Notes: a model not told the origin generated them from the letters alone. 64,000 nucleotides of DNA from Tateyamaria sp. syn59 (GCF_007995245.1 NZ_VCBA01000009.1:62001-126000); one strand, 5' to 3'. Positions 48,243-56,832 are shown, counted from the first letter of the stretch. Numbers and translations: made by a program.

Positions 48243-48701
48243 TCAGGCGTCCTCGACCTCGAACAGGGCCGGGATCGCGGGGCAGGGGATAAGCGTGTTG
48301 CCGATCACATCCGCCAGCGTCGTCTTGTGCAGGAAGACATAGACATGCGCGCTGAGCCCTTCCCACAGACGGTTTGAAAGCGATTGGGCTTGGGTGCCGG
48401 ACGACCCGCCCTTGGCCCCTGCGCCGGTGCGCATGGCATCGACGGATTCGTCCACGGCGCTCAGCACTTCGTCAATGCGGATGTCTTGTGGGGCGCGCGC
48501 GAGTTTGTAGCCGCCGCTCGGTCCGCGGCTCGACATCACCAGCCCGTGCCGCCGCAGCTTGGCAAAGAGCTGTTCGAGATAAGGAAGCGAGATGTTTTGC
48601 CGCTGGCTGATCTCGGCCATCGAGACGGGGCGGGCATCCTGGTGAAAGGCGAGGTCCACGAGGGCAACCAGTGCGTAGCGTCCCTTGGTGCTGAGTTTCA
48701 T
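48243..48701 (-). CDS. Rrf2/IscR-type regulator with a single cysteine
   Basis: 152 residues. The Rrf2 winged helix is complete: MKLSTKGRYALVALVDLAFH, LPYLEQLFAKLRRHGLVMSSRGPSGGYKLARAP. AVDESVDAMR is as in IscR, but the loop that carries the three Fe-S cysteines (C92, C98, C104 in E. coli) reads TGAGAKGGSSGTQAQ, so none is left. The only cysteine is Cys140 (LIPCPAIP). A single-cysteine IscR of Rhodobacter sphaeroides is reported to bind an Fe-S cluster in a new way; this protein looks like that class. It lies 27 bp after hmuV. Confidence 0.88.
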   Translation of the reverse strand: MKLSTKGRYALVALVDLAFHQDARPVSMAEISQRQNISLPYLEQLFAKLRRHGLVMSSRGPSGGYKLARAPQDIRIDEVLSAVDESVDAMRTGAGAKGGSSGTQAQSLSNRLWEGLSAHVYVFLHKTTLADVIGNTLIPCPAIPALFEVEDA

Positions 48702-48728
48702 GGTGCGTGTCCTGTGTTTCTTGTGGCC

Positions 48729-49523
48729 CTATTCGGCGGCATGGGGTGCCGCGCAATGGGGCAGGATGTAGGGGATGGTGTCGGTTGGCGCGGTGTTCAC
48801 CCGCAGCGTGCAGCCATAGGCGCGGGACAGGACGTCGTCCGTCATCACTTCTGCGGGGTGTCCGGAGGCCAATAGCTGACCCTCCGCCATTACCAGCACG
48901 TGGTCGGCGAAAAGGGCCGTGAGGTTGAGGTCGTGCATCACGGCAATGACTCCGCCGCCTGCGCGGGCGAAGTTGCGCGCGATGGTCATCACCTGAAGCT
49001 GGTGCGCGATGTCGAGGCTGGAAACGGGTTCGTCCAGCATCAGCCAGCGTGGGCCGTCTGCTGTGCCCGGCGACCAGACCTGTGCCAGCACGCGGGCCAG
49101 TTGCACGCGCTGTTGTTCGCCGCCCGACAGTTCCTGGTAGTAGCGGTTGGCGTAGCCTGCGAGGCCGACGCGGGCGAGGGCGGCTTCGGCACGGTGGTGA
49201 TGTTCGGCGTCGGGGCCTGACGTCAGCCCGATCCGAACGACTTCGATGGCGTGGAAGGGGAAGGCGAGGGTGGAGGCCTGGGGCAGCACGCCGCGCAGGC
49301 CCGCCAGTTCCCACGGTTGGGCGGTGGCAACGTCGGTGCCGTTTAGGGTGATCTGACCGGTGTAGGGCAGGTCGCCGCAGATCGCCTTGATCAGGGTCGA
49401 TTTACCGGAGCCGTTGGGGCCGACGATGGCGGTGAGCGCGCCGGGGACGGCGTCGGCATTGAGGTCTTCGATCACCGTTTTGGGGCCGTAGCGGACCGTG
49501 ATGTTGCGCACCGCGAGCGTCAC
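48729..49523 (-). CDS. hmuV: Haemin importer ATP-binding protein HmuV
   Basis: 264 residues. Walker A is in IVGPNGSGKSTLIKA (about 35-45). The signature ELSGGEQQRVQLARVLAQVW, Walker B WLMLDEPVSSLD and IAVMHDLNLTALFAD follow. PGTADGPRWLMLDEP carries the insertion usual in haem ATPases. It energises the HmuU permease. It is fourth in the hmuSTUV order and overlaps hmuU by 4 bp. Confidence 0.93.
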   Translation of the reverse strand: MTLAVRNITVRYGPKTVIEDLNADAVPGALTAIVGPNGSGKSTLIKAICGDLPYTGQITLNGTDVATAQPWELAGLRGVLPQASTLAFPFHAIEVVRIGLTSGPDAEHHHRAEAALARVGLAGYANRYYQELSGGEQQRVQLARVLAQVWSPGTADGPRWLMLDEPVSSLDIAHQLQVMTIARNFARAGGGVIAVMHDLNLTALFADHVLVMAEGQLLASGHPAEVMTDDVLSRAYGCTLRVNTAPTDTIPYILPHCAAPHAAE

Positions 49524-50578
49524 AGATCCACCATTCCGCGCTGTCGGAGCAGGATCCAGAGGAAGACGGGGGCGCCTAGGACGGCCGTGACGATGCCAAT
49601 GGGCAGTTCGGCAGGGGCGATGATGACCCGTGCGATGACATCCGCCAGCACCAGCAGCAGCGCGCCGAGGAGGGCGGCGTTGATCAGGAGGGGGCGGTGG
49701 TCGGGGCCGGTGCCGAGCCGCAGGAGGTGGGGAACCACGATGCCGATGAAGCCGATGGCGCCGGAGACAGCGACGGCCGCACCGGTGGCGGCGGCGACGG
49801 TGAGGATGGCGAGCCCTTTGACCCGTTGGACATTGAGGCCGATATGGGCTGCTGTTGCCTCTCCCAATGCCAGCCCGTTGAGCCCGCGCCCGAGGGTGCA
49901 GGCGGCGATGAGGGCGAGGGCGATGATGGGGCCTGCGGCTACGACTTTGGCCCAGCTTGCGCCACCCAAGGAGCCTAGGCCCCAGAAGGTGAGGTCACGC
50001 AGTTGCCGGTCGTCGGACATGTAGACGAGGATGCCGGAGAGAGCGCCCGCGAGTGCGCCAAGTGCGATGCCCGCGAGCAGCATGGTGGCGACGGAGGTGC
50101 GCCCACGTCTTGTGGAGACGCGGTAAAGGAGGATGGTGCTGGCCCAGCCGCCGAAGAAGGCGGCGATGGGGACAAGCTGGTCGCCGGCGATGCGGGAGAG
50201 CCAGAGCGGGGCGAGGCCCGCGAGAACGATGGCGGTGATGGCCCCGAGGCCCGCGCCCGCGCTAACACCGACGAGGCCGGGGTCGGCGAGGGGGTTGCGG
50301 AAGAGGCCCTGCATGACGGCGCCGCCAACCGCGAGGGCGCTGCCCACGAGCAGGCCGAGGATCAGGCGGGGCATGCGGATGTCCCAGAGGACGATGGCTT
50401 CCATCCGCGTGAGGGCCTCTCCGGTGGCGAGTTTCCAGAGCGCGGGGCCGAGCGAGACTTCGGTGGCGCCGACCGTGAGGCTGAAGAGGCTGACGAGGAT
50501 AAGGGCCAGTGCCAGCCAGCCGTGCAGGATGCGCGCCCGTGCGACGCGGCTTTGCGGCAGGTGATCGGCGAGTGCCAT
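49520..50578 (-). CDS. hmuU: Haemin importer permease HmuU (FecCD family)
   Basis: 352 residues with about ten helices. FecCD motifs: IVLWDIRMPRLILGLLVGSALAVGGAVMQGLFRNPLADPGLVGVS in two overlapping parts, and SGAIGFIGIVVPHLLRLGTGPDHRPLL. It moves haem across the inner membrane as a dimer with HmuV. It starts 4 bp after the hmuT stop and overlaps hmuV. Confidence 0.93.
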   Translation of the reverse strand: MALADHLPQSRVARARILHGWLALALILVSLFSLTVGATEVSLGPALWKLATGEALTRMEAIVLWDIRMPRLILGLLVGSALAVGGAVMQGLFRNPLADPGLVGVSAGAGLGAITAIVLAGLAPLWLSRIAGDQLVPIAAFFGGWASTILLYRVSTRRGRTSVATMLLAGIALGALAGALSGILVYMSDDRQLRDLTFWGLGSLGGASWAKVVAAGPIIALALIAACTLGRGLNGLALGEATAAHIGLNVQRVKGLAILTVAAATGAAVAVSGAIGFIGIVVPHLLRLGTGPDHRPLLINAALLGALLLVLADVIARVIIAPAELPIGIVTAVLGAPVFLWILLRQRGMVDL

Positions 50579-50582
50579 GGTG

Positions 50583-51431
50583 TCAGGCGGGGTAGAGCGC
50601 GCGGTTGAGGGCCGTAACCGCCCCCGCCGTGCGAGGGCCGAAGCCGAGGAGGAACAGGCCGTCCATGCGGACCACGGACCGGTTCTGCGCAGCCGGTGTG
50701 GCTTGCAGGGCGGGGAGGCTGAACAGCTCTTCGTCGGTGGAGGCGTGGTCGCCGCTGCGGTCCATCATCAGGATGACGTCGGGAGCGGCGGCGCTGGCGG
50801 CTTCGTCGGACAGGGGCTTGTACCCTTCGAACTGCGAAATGGCGTTGGTGCCGCCCGCCATGCCGATGATCCCATCGGCCCCGGTGCCGGTGCCAGAGGC
50901 CATGATGCGGCCCCCTTGGGTCGACAGGATGAACATGACCCGCTTGGGGGTGCCGTTGGTTTCGCTTGCCCGCGCGAGGGCGGTGTCCAAGGCTGCTGCG
51001 GTTTGGTCGGCCAGCGCTTGGGCTGCGTCTGGGACGTCGAGCGCTTCGCCGACCGCAGTGATTTTGGCGGTTATGGCTTCGGCATCGTAGCCATCGGGCA
51101 CCTCGACATAATCGACTGAGGCGGCGCGGAGGATGTCGATCACCTCGGGCGGGCCAGCGCCCTCGGCAGATATGATAAGGGAGGGGGCGAAGGACAAAAC
51201 GCCCTCGGCCGACAGGCGGCGCATGTAGCCGACATCTGGCAGTGCCTGCGCCTCGGGCGGATAGGTTGAGGTGGCATCACGGGCGAGCAGGCGGTGTTGT
51301 TGTTCGAGCGCGTAGACGATCTCGGTCACGTCGCCGCCGATGGCGATGGTGTCTTGCGCTGCGGCCAGCGCACGGCTGGGCTGCGTTGCGGCGAGGGCCA
51401 GTGACAGGGCGATGAAATCGCGGCGGTCCAT
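50583..51431 (-). CDS. hmuT: Haemin-binding periplasmic protein HmuT
   Basis: 282 residues from ATG 51431 (TGATG overlap with hmuS). The Tat-like or Sec signal (MDRRDFIALSLALAA) ends near RALAAAQD. The family region LLARDATSTYPPEAQALPDVGYMRRLSAEGVLS is intact; its tyrosines include the haem ligand in PhuT/ShuT relatives. A C-terminal helical domain follows a single long backbone helix, as in cluster A-II binding proteins. Confidence 0.92.
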   Translation of the reverse strand: MDRRDFIALSLALAATQPSRALAAAQDTIAIGGDVTEIVYALEQQHRLLARDATSTYPPEAQALPDVGYMRRLSAEGVLSFAPSLIISAEGAGPPEVIDILRAASVDYVEVPDGYDAEAITAKITAVGEALDVPDAAQALADQTAAALDTALARASETNGTPKRVMFILSTQGGRIMASGTGTGADGIIGMAGGTNAISQFEGYKPLSDEAASAAAPDVILMMDRSGDHASTDEELFSLPALQATPAAQNRSVVRMDGLFLLGFGPRTAGAVTALNRALYPA

Positions 51432-52471
51432 CAAGCGGCGACTCCGTCGAGGTCGGCCACGATGGCGCGGAAGGCGGGGCGGCTGTCGCGACCCTCTTTC
51501 GGGACGCCGAAGACCTGGAAGATGAGCGCGCCGCCTTTGTCGAACGCCTCGACCGAGGTGGCGGTGCCGCGCTGGGTGGGCTTGTCCACGGCCCAAACCT
51601 CGGCCACGTGATCGCGTCGCAGGTGCAGATTGAAGCGGGGGTCCATGACGTTCTGCCACGGTCCCATGGGTTTGAGCGTGTGCAGCGCGCCGGTGTGGAT
51701 CTGGATGCAGCCGCGATTGCCGACGAAGAGCATCACCTCGGTTTCGGTGCGTTGCAGGTCTGTGAGCATCGTGTCAACCGCAGAGGGGTCGAGCGAACGG
51801 GCGAAGGGGGCACCGGCGGCGCGATAGGCGCCGAGGCGGTTCATCTTGAGCTTGGACACCAGCCTTAGGAACTGGTGGGTGTCGGTCATCCGCTGCCATT
51901 CTTTGCGCAGGATGTCGATCTTGTCCTCGGCGATTTTGGGTGCTTCGGGAGGCTGACGGTCGGCGAATGTGGCGTCTGGCGATTGGTCGTCGGTGGCCAG
52001 ATTCTTCGTCAGGTCGGCGAAGGCGGTGTGGTTCGAGCCATCGCGCAGGATGATTTTGTGCACTGCATCGCCTGCCGCATCGAAGACCTGAAGGCTGCGC
52101 CGCGTGCCTGCGTCGCTTTCCCGCTCGACGAGGAAGGCATGCTGCCAGTGGCTTGGGAAAATGCGCAGGTCGATGTCTTCGGTCAGGATCATCGCGGCGT
52201 GGTGGCCGGGGTGGTAGTTGTCGTAGACGCCGATCTTTTCATGCACGCAGGAGGCGTTGCGGGTCAGCGCCATGACCTCGCCCAGTTGCTGGGCGGCGTC
52301 CATGACCACGTCGGGATGCGCGTCGATGCGGGTGACGCCGTGGCCGCAATAGGCGGCGACGAGCGCGCCTTCGCTGATGCCGTTTTGCTCGGCAAAGTCG
52401 CGGTCGCGGAGGTCGGGTTTGTCAGCGCGGCGGGCGCGGATGGTTTCGGCGGAAAGGGGATGTGCAGACAC
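51431..52471 (-). CDS. hmuS: Haem-handling/degrading protein HmuS (ChuS/HemS family)
   Basis: 346 residues in two structurally repeated halves: GEVMALTRNASCVHEKIGVYDNY...DIDLRIFPSHWQHAFLVER and TEVMLFVGNRGCIQIHTGAL...DPRFNLHLRRDHVAEVWAV. This internal duplication is the mark of HemS/HmuS. The protein receives haem in the cytoplasm and may degrade it. First gene of hmuSTUV; an iron-box-like site starts 70 bp upstream. Confidence 0.93.
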   Translation of the reverse strand: MSAHPLSAETIRARRADKPDLRDRDFAEQNGISEGALVAAYCGHGVTRIDAHPDVVMDAAQQLGEVMALTRNASCVHEKIGVYDNYHPGHHAAMILTEDIDLRIFPSHWQHAFLVERESDAGTRRSLQVFDAAGDAVHKIILRDGSNHTAFADLTKNLATDDQSPDATFADRQPPEAPKIAEDKIDILRKEWQRMTDTHQFLRLVSKLKMNRLGAYRAAGAPFARSLDPSAVDTMLTDLQRTETEVMLFVGNRGCIQIHTGALHTLKPMGPWQNVMDPRFNLHLRRDHVAEVWAVDKPTQRGTATSVEAFDKGGALIFQVFGVPKEGRDSRPAFRAIVADLDGVAA

Positions 52472-52540
52472 GCGGCCAGATCCTGATGCTAGACAAGGGC
52501 AAGGGATGGCTGGGCCGGGCTGGCTTGGCTATGTTCGGTG

Positions 52541-52565
52541 ATTTCCGATAAAAATAGTCGAGTTT
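52541..52565 (-). promoter_or_regulatory. Iron box upstream of hmuSTUV
   Basis: Read on the minus strand, AAACTCGACTATTTTTATC and GGAAAT match 20 of 25 positions of the type 1 IscR consensus by my count, including GACT-RWWWY intact. It lies 70-94 bp before the hmuS ATG. Confidence 0.55.
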
Positions 52566-52610
52566 GAGGGCAAGGACAAGCGGCGATGCATTTGGCACCG
52601 CCGCTGGTCA

Positions 52611-53639
52611 TCAGAACGTGATGTTGACCTTGACCGCTTGTGACCGGTCGCCTGCCAGTTCGAACGCCTCGACCGCTGAATCTACGCTGATGGCGTGGGT
52701 GATGAGCGGGGTCACGTCGAGCCGACCTGTGCGCATCATTTCCACGGCGGTGAAGAATTCCGCGTGGAAGCGGAACGAGCCTTTGAGCTGTAGTTCCTTG
52801 GCCGTCATCGCCTGCATGGGCAGGGTCATGTCCCCGCCCAAGCCCAGTTGCATAATGGTGGCGCCGGGGCGCAACGCCGGAACGGCAGAGGCAAGGGCAG
52901 AGGCGACGCCGGAGCATTCGAAAAGGACGTCGAAGTGGCCCTTGTCTGCTTCGAATTGGCTGAGACCGTCGGGGGTTTGGGCGACGTTGATCGTGTGGTC
53001 GGCGCCCACGTCGCGTGCCTTGGACAGTGTGAAGTCCGAGATGTCGGTGGCGGCGATATCGACTGCGCCTGCCGCGCGGGCGACGAGGACGGCGAGGAGA
53101 CCGATGGGGCCACAGCCGGTGACCAGCACGCGCTTGCCTATCAGGTCGCCCGCTTGCTTGGCGGCATGCAGAACGACGGAGAGAGGTTCGGCCATGGCGG
53201 CCTCGCCCGCGCTCAGATCACCCGCAGGGGCGCATTGAGCGGCGTCGGCGACGATGTATTCGCGGAATGCGCCCTGAATGTGGGGGAAGGGCATGGCGGA
53301 GCCGTAGAACCGCATGTTGAGGCAGTGGTTCTGTTTGCCTTCGAGGCAGTATTTGCACTGACCGCAGGGGCGGGAAGGGGAAACGGCGACAAGCGCGCCC
53401 GTGTCGAGGCCAGTGACGCCATCGCCCACGGCTTCGATATGGCCCGCGACCTCGTGCCCGAGGATCATCGGTTCCTTCAGTTGGATCGGGCCGAAACCGC
53501 CGTGGTTGTAGTAGTGCAGGTCCGAGCCGCAGATGCCGCCCGCGGCCATCTTGACCAGCACCTGACCCGGGCCGGGCGTGGGCATGTCGCGGGTTTCGAC
53601 CCTCAGGTCCTTGGCCGCGTGGGCAACGATGACTTTCAT
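52611..53639 (-). CDS. idnD: Zinc-dependent L-idonate 5-dehydrogenase-like enzyme
   Basis: 342 residues from ATG 53639. The medium-chain dehydrogenase features are complete: catalytic zinc region GGICGSDLHYYNHGG, GHEVAGHIEAVGDG, structural-zinc cysteines CGQCKYCLEGKQNHC, and the nucleotide fold GKRVLVTGCGPIGLLAVLVA. Together with a gluconate 5-dehydrogenase and gluconokinase nearby, L-idonate to 5-ketogluconate oxidation is the best call, although other polyols are possible. Its ATG lies 11 bp after the hydroxyacid dehydrogenase stop. Confidence 0.85.
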   Translation of the reverse strand: MKVIVAHAAKDLRVETRDMPTPGPGQVLVKMAAGGICGSDLHYYNHGGFGPIQLKEPMILGHEVAGHIEAVGDGVTGLDTGALVAVSPSRPCGQCKYCLEGKQNHCLNMRFYGSAMPFPHIQGAFREYIVADAAQCAPAGDLSAGEAAMAEPLSVVLHAAKQAGDLIGKRVLVTGCGPIGLLAVLVARAAGAVDIAATDISDFTLSKARDVGADHTINVAQTPDGLSQFEADKGHFDVLFECSGVASALASAVPALRPGATIMQLGLGGDMTLPMQAMTAKELQLKGSFRFHAEFFTAVEMMRTGRLDVTPLITHAISVDSAVEAFELAGDRSQAVKVNITF

Positions 53640-53650
53640 GGGGTGGCCTT

Positions 53651-54598
53651 TCACAGAACGGGAGTCAGCAGGGCGTCACCTGCGAAATGGGCGGTGAGGT
53701 TGTCGCGCAGAAGCTGGCCCATGGCCTTGCGCGTTTCGATTGTACCCGAGGCGTGGTGCGGCTGCACCAGCACATTGTCGAGGTCGAGAAAGCGCGGGTC
53801 GAGCGCGGGTTCTTTTTCGAAGACGTCGAGGGCTGCCGACCCCAGGGCGCCAGATTGCAAGGCGTCGATCAGCGCGTCTTCGTCGATGTTGGAGGCGCGG
53901 GAGATGTTAATGATCATGCCGTCGGGGCCGACCGCTTCGATGATGCCTTTGTTGACGATATGCCGTGTTTCTGCGGACGCCGCGAGTGTGACGAAGAGGA
54001 AGTCAGCGTGTTGTGCCAACGCGAGGGGGCTGTCGAGGAACGTCCAGTCGGGGGCGTAATCCTTGGCCGCGATGTCGGAATAGGCGATGTCCATGCCGAA
54101 GCCTGCGAGCCGCTTGCCCACTTCGAACCCGATGCGGCCGAGGCCGAGGATGCCCGCCTTGCGTCCGAAGACGCGGCGCTTGAGCGGGTAGAGCCCCTTG
54201 GCCGCCCATGAGCCGTCGCGCACCCAGCTTTCCGCTCCGACCATGCCGCGGGACTGGCAGAGCATCATGGCGACGCCGAGGTCGGCTACATCTTCGGTCA
54301 GCACGTCGGGCGTGTTGGTGACACGGATGTTGCGGGGTTTGCAGGCGTCGAGATCGACGGCATCGTAGCCCACGCCGTAGACCGAGATTAGTTCGAGCGA
54401 TGGGCAGGCCGCGATCATGTCGGCGTCTGCGCCAAGTTCGCCGCGCGTGGCGATGGCGCGCACGTTGGGGCCGTGTTCAGCGAGGAAAGCGGGGGCGTCA
54501 GATGTTTCGAACAGGCGTTTGACGTCGAAGGCGGCATCAAGTGGATCCTGGTCCCATTCGGGGTAGGGGCCGACTTGGAGAACGATGGGTTTGGTCAT
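53651..54598 (-). CDS. D-2-hydroxyacid dehydrogenase (ketogluconate/glyoxylate reductase-like)
   Basis: 315 residues. The NAD(P) site is GILGLGRIGFEVGKRLAGFGMDIAYSD; substrate-side residues appear in ISVYGVGYDAVDLDA, NISRASNIDEDALIDAL and the catalytic-His segment VLVQPHHASGT. In an idonate/gluconate cluster it may reduce 2-ketogluconate or 2,5-diketogluconate. First gene of the minus-strand branch, with its promoter in the operator region at 54621-54650. Confidence 0.87.
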   Translation of the reverse strand: MTKPIVLQVGPYPEWDQDPLDAAFDVKRLFETSDAPAFLAEHGPNVRAIATRGELGADADMIAACPSLELISVYGVGYDAVDLDACKPRNIRVTNTPDVLTEDVADLGVAMMLCQSRGMVGAESWVRDGSWAAKGLYPLKRRVFGRKAGILGLGRIGFEVGKRLAGFGMDIAYSDIAAKDYAPDWTFLDSPLALAQHADFLFVTLAASAETRHIVNKGIIEAVGPDGMIINISRASNIDEDALIDALQSGALGSAALDVFEKEPALDPRFLDLDNVLVQPHHASGTIETRKAMGQLLRDNLTAHFAGDALLTPVL

Positions 54599-54610
54599 TG
54601 CGATTCCTCG

Positions 54611-54650
54611 TTGACACGCGATGTTATCGGTATCATGTTATCGATAACAA
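54611..54650. promoter_or_regulatory. Divergent promoter with two LacI/GntR-type operators
   Basis: TGTTATCGATAACA (54636-54649) is a perfect 14-bp palindrome. ATGTTATCGGTATCAT (54621-54636) is an imperfect copy, 14 bp away centre to centre. Both resemble the GntR operator of E. coli. A TTGACA (54611-54616) could be a plus-strand -35. The likely regulator is the LacI-family protein at 57165-58169. Confidence 0.7.
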
Positions 54651-54692
54651 TTCGGCGGGCGTCAATCCCGTCCTCAAAATTCGGAGTGTCGC

Positions 54693-55448
54693 ATGTCTGA
54701 CCTTTTCTCGCTTTCGGGCCGCCGCGCCCTGATCACCGGATCGTCGCAAGGGATCGGCTTTGCATTGGCCAAGGGGCTGGCGGAAGCAGGTGCGGAGATC
54801 GTGCTGAACGGGCGCGATGAAGGCAAGCTGGCGACGGCGGCAGAGACGTTGGGTGGCAACGTGCACACGTTGGCCTTTGACGCAACGGACCATGATGCGG
54901 TGCGCGCTGCGGTGGATGGGTTCGAGGCGGACAAGGGTGCCATCGATATCTTGATCAACAATGCAGGCATGCAGCATCGGACGGAGTTGGAGAACTTCCC
55001 CGCCGATGCGTTTGAGCGGCTGTTGCAGACGAACATCGCGAGCGTGTTCCATGTTGGTCAGGCTGTGGCTCGGCACATGATCGGGCGCGGCGCTGGCAAG
55101 ATCATCAACATCGCCTCCGTGCAGACGGCGCTGGCCCGTCCCGGCATCGCACCTTACACGGCGACCAAGGGGGCTGTTGCCAACTTGACCAAAGGCATGG
55201 CGACGGACTGGGCGAAGCATGGCTTGCAGTGCAATGCGATTGCACCGGGCTACTTTGATACGCCGCTGAACGCGGCGCTTGTCGCTGATTCTGAGTTTTC
55301 GGCTTGGCTGGAGAAACGCACCCCGGCGGGCCGCTGGGGCAAGGTCGAGGAGCTGGTGGGCGCCGCCGTCTTCCTGTCCTCGCCCGCGTCGAGCTTTGTC
55401 AACGGTCACACGCTGTTCGTGGACGGCGGCATCACGGCGTCGCTCTGA
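54693..55448 (+). CDS. idnO: Gluconate 5-dehydrogenase, SDR family
   Basis: 251 residues. SDR features: cofactor motif ITGSSQGIGFALA, INNAGMQHR, catalytic Ser-Tyr-Lys in IASVQTALARPGIAPYTATKGAV, and C-terminal GHTLFVDGGITASL. AGMQHR and FPADAFERLLQTN are close to IdnO. It reversibly reduces 5-ketogluconate to gluconate. The stop overlaps the gluconokinase ATG by one base. Confidence 0.92.
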   Translation: MSDLFSLSGRRALITGSSQGIGFALAKGLAEAGAEIVLNGRDEGKLATAAETLGGNVHTLAFDATDHDAVRAAVDGFEADKGAIDILINNAGMQHRTELENFPADAFERLLQTNIASVFHVGQAVARHMIGRGAGKIINIASVQTALARPGIAPYTATKGAVANLTKGMATDWAKHGLQCNAIAPGYFDTPLNAALVADSEFSAWLEKRTPAGRWGKVEELVGAAVFLSSPASSFVNGHTLFVDGGITASL

Positions 55449-55948
55449 TGCGGTGCTATGTGCTGATGGGTGTGTCGGGCTGCGGGAAGTCGTCCGTGGG
55501 GACGGCCTTGCAGGTGATGTGCGACATGGAGTTTGTGGATGGTGATGACCTGCATCCGCAGGAGAACATCGACAAGATGGCGCAGGGTGTGCCGCTGGAT
55601 GACGAGGACCGCGCGCCGTGGTTGGCCGATGTGGGGCGAATGCTGGCGCGGCATGAGGGTGCCATCGCCATTGGCTGCTCGGCCCTGAAGAAGAAGTATC
55701 GCGACTGGATCCGCGAACATGTGGATGAGCCGGTGCATTTCATCCATCTGGACGCCCCTCGTGATGTGCTGGCGCAGCGGGTTGCGCACAGGCCCGGGCA
55801 TTTCATGCCTGCGTCGTTGCTGGACAGCCAGTTCGAGACGCTGGAGCGGCTGGGCGATGACGAATGGGGTGGAGAGATCGACATTGCGCGCCCCTTTGAA
55901 CAGGTGATCGCGCAGTCGGAAGATTACGTACGGGGGACGATGATATGA
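55448..55948 (+). CDS. gntK: Gluconokinase
   Basis: 166 residues from ATG 55448. P-loop MGVSGCGKSSVG, then FVDGDDLHPQENIDKMAQGVPLDDEDRAPWL and ALKKKYRDWIR are diagnostic of thermoresistant gluconokinase. It makes 6-phosphogluconate for the Entner-Doudoroff or pentose phosphate route. Translationally coupled to idnO (TGATG) and overlaps the next gene by 4 bp. Confidence 0.95.
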   Translation: MRCYVLMGVSGCGKSSVGTALQVMCDMEFVDGDDLHPQENIDKMAQGVPLDDEDRAPWLADVGRMLARHEGAIAIGCSALKKKYRDWIREHVDEPVHFIHLDAPRDVLAQRVAHRPGHFMPASLLDSQFETLERLGDDEWGGEIDIARPFEQVIAQSEDYVRGTMI

Positions 55949-56832
55949 GCGAGAAGATTGCCCTGATAGGGGCAGGGGCGATGGGCGGCGCCATTGGCGA
56001 GCGGCTGTTGGCGACCGGGAACTCTCTGAACGTTTTTGATCTGGACAAGGCGCGGGTGGACGCGCTGGTCGAGAAGGGGGCTGTTGCGGCGGCCTCTGCC
56101 GCCGAGGCGTCGAAGGACGTGGATTTTGTTATCACCAGCTTGAACGCCTCGCGCATCGTCGGGCTGGCTGCCTTTGGCAAGGACGGGATTGCGGATGGGG
56201 CAAAGCCCGGGACGTTGATCATCGACATGTCGTCGATTGAACCAGATGCGACGCGGAAATTTGCAAAGATGGCGTCCGAGCGTGAGTTGGCCTGGGTCGA
56301 CAGTCCGTTGTCCGGCGGGGCTCCCAAGGCGCTGATCGGCGAGTTGACCCTGATGGCAGGCGGTGAGTCCAAGGATGTGGAGCGCGCCCATGTGGCGCTG
56401 AAGCATGTGGCGTCGAACTACACGCATATGGGGCCGTCGGGTGCAGGTCAGACCACCAAGATGATCAATCAAGTGCTCTGCGGTTTGGGCTTTATGGCTG
56501 TGGCAGAGGCCACGCAGCTTGCGCTGGATGCCGGCGTGGATGCGGAGAAGATACCGCAGGCGCTGAAAGGGGGCCGGGCGGATTCGGCTCTGTTGCAGGA
56601 ATATCTGCCCCGGTTCGCGACCAAGGATTACCGCCGCACGGGCCGCATCGACAACATGGTCAAGGATTTGAACATGGTGAACGATCTGGCGCGGCAGACG
56701 GGCACGTCGATGCCCATGACCGCGCTGTGCGCCGAAATTCACCGGATGCTGACCGCTGCTGGACTGGGCGGGGAAGATCAAGCCGCCCTGATGGAGTTTT
56801 TCCAAGGCGCGAAAGAGGAGATAGAGACATGA
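55945..56832 (+). CDS. Beta-hydroxyacid dehydrogenase family oxidoreductase
   Basis: 295 residues. NAD(P) motif ALIGAGAMGGAIGERLL, substrate motif DSPLSGGAPKALIGELTLMAGG, and the catalytic lysine in GPSGAGQTTKMINQ place it with 3-hydroxyisobutyrate/tartronate-semialdehyde reductases. In this cluster it may act on a sugar-acid breakdown product. It overlaps gntK and the following gene by 4 bp each. Confidence 0.9.
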   Translation: MSEKIALIGAGAMGGAIGERLLATGNSLNVFDLDKARVDALVEKGAVAAASAAEASKDVDFVITSLNASRIVGLAAFGKDGIADGAKPGTLIIDMSSIEPDATRKFAKMASERELAWVDSPLSGGAPKALIGELTLMAGGESKDVERAHVALKHVASNYTHMGPSGAGQTTKMINQVLCGLGFMAVAEATQLALDAGVDAEKIPQALKGGRADSALLQEYLPRFATKDYRRTGRIDNMVKDLNMVNDLARQTGTSMPMTALCAEIHRMLTAAGLGGEDQAALMEFFQGAKEEIET

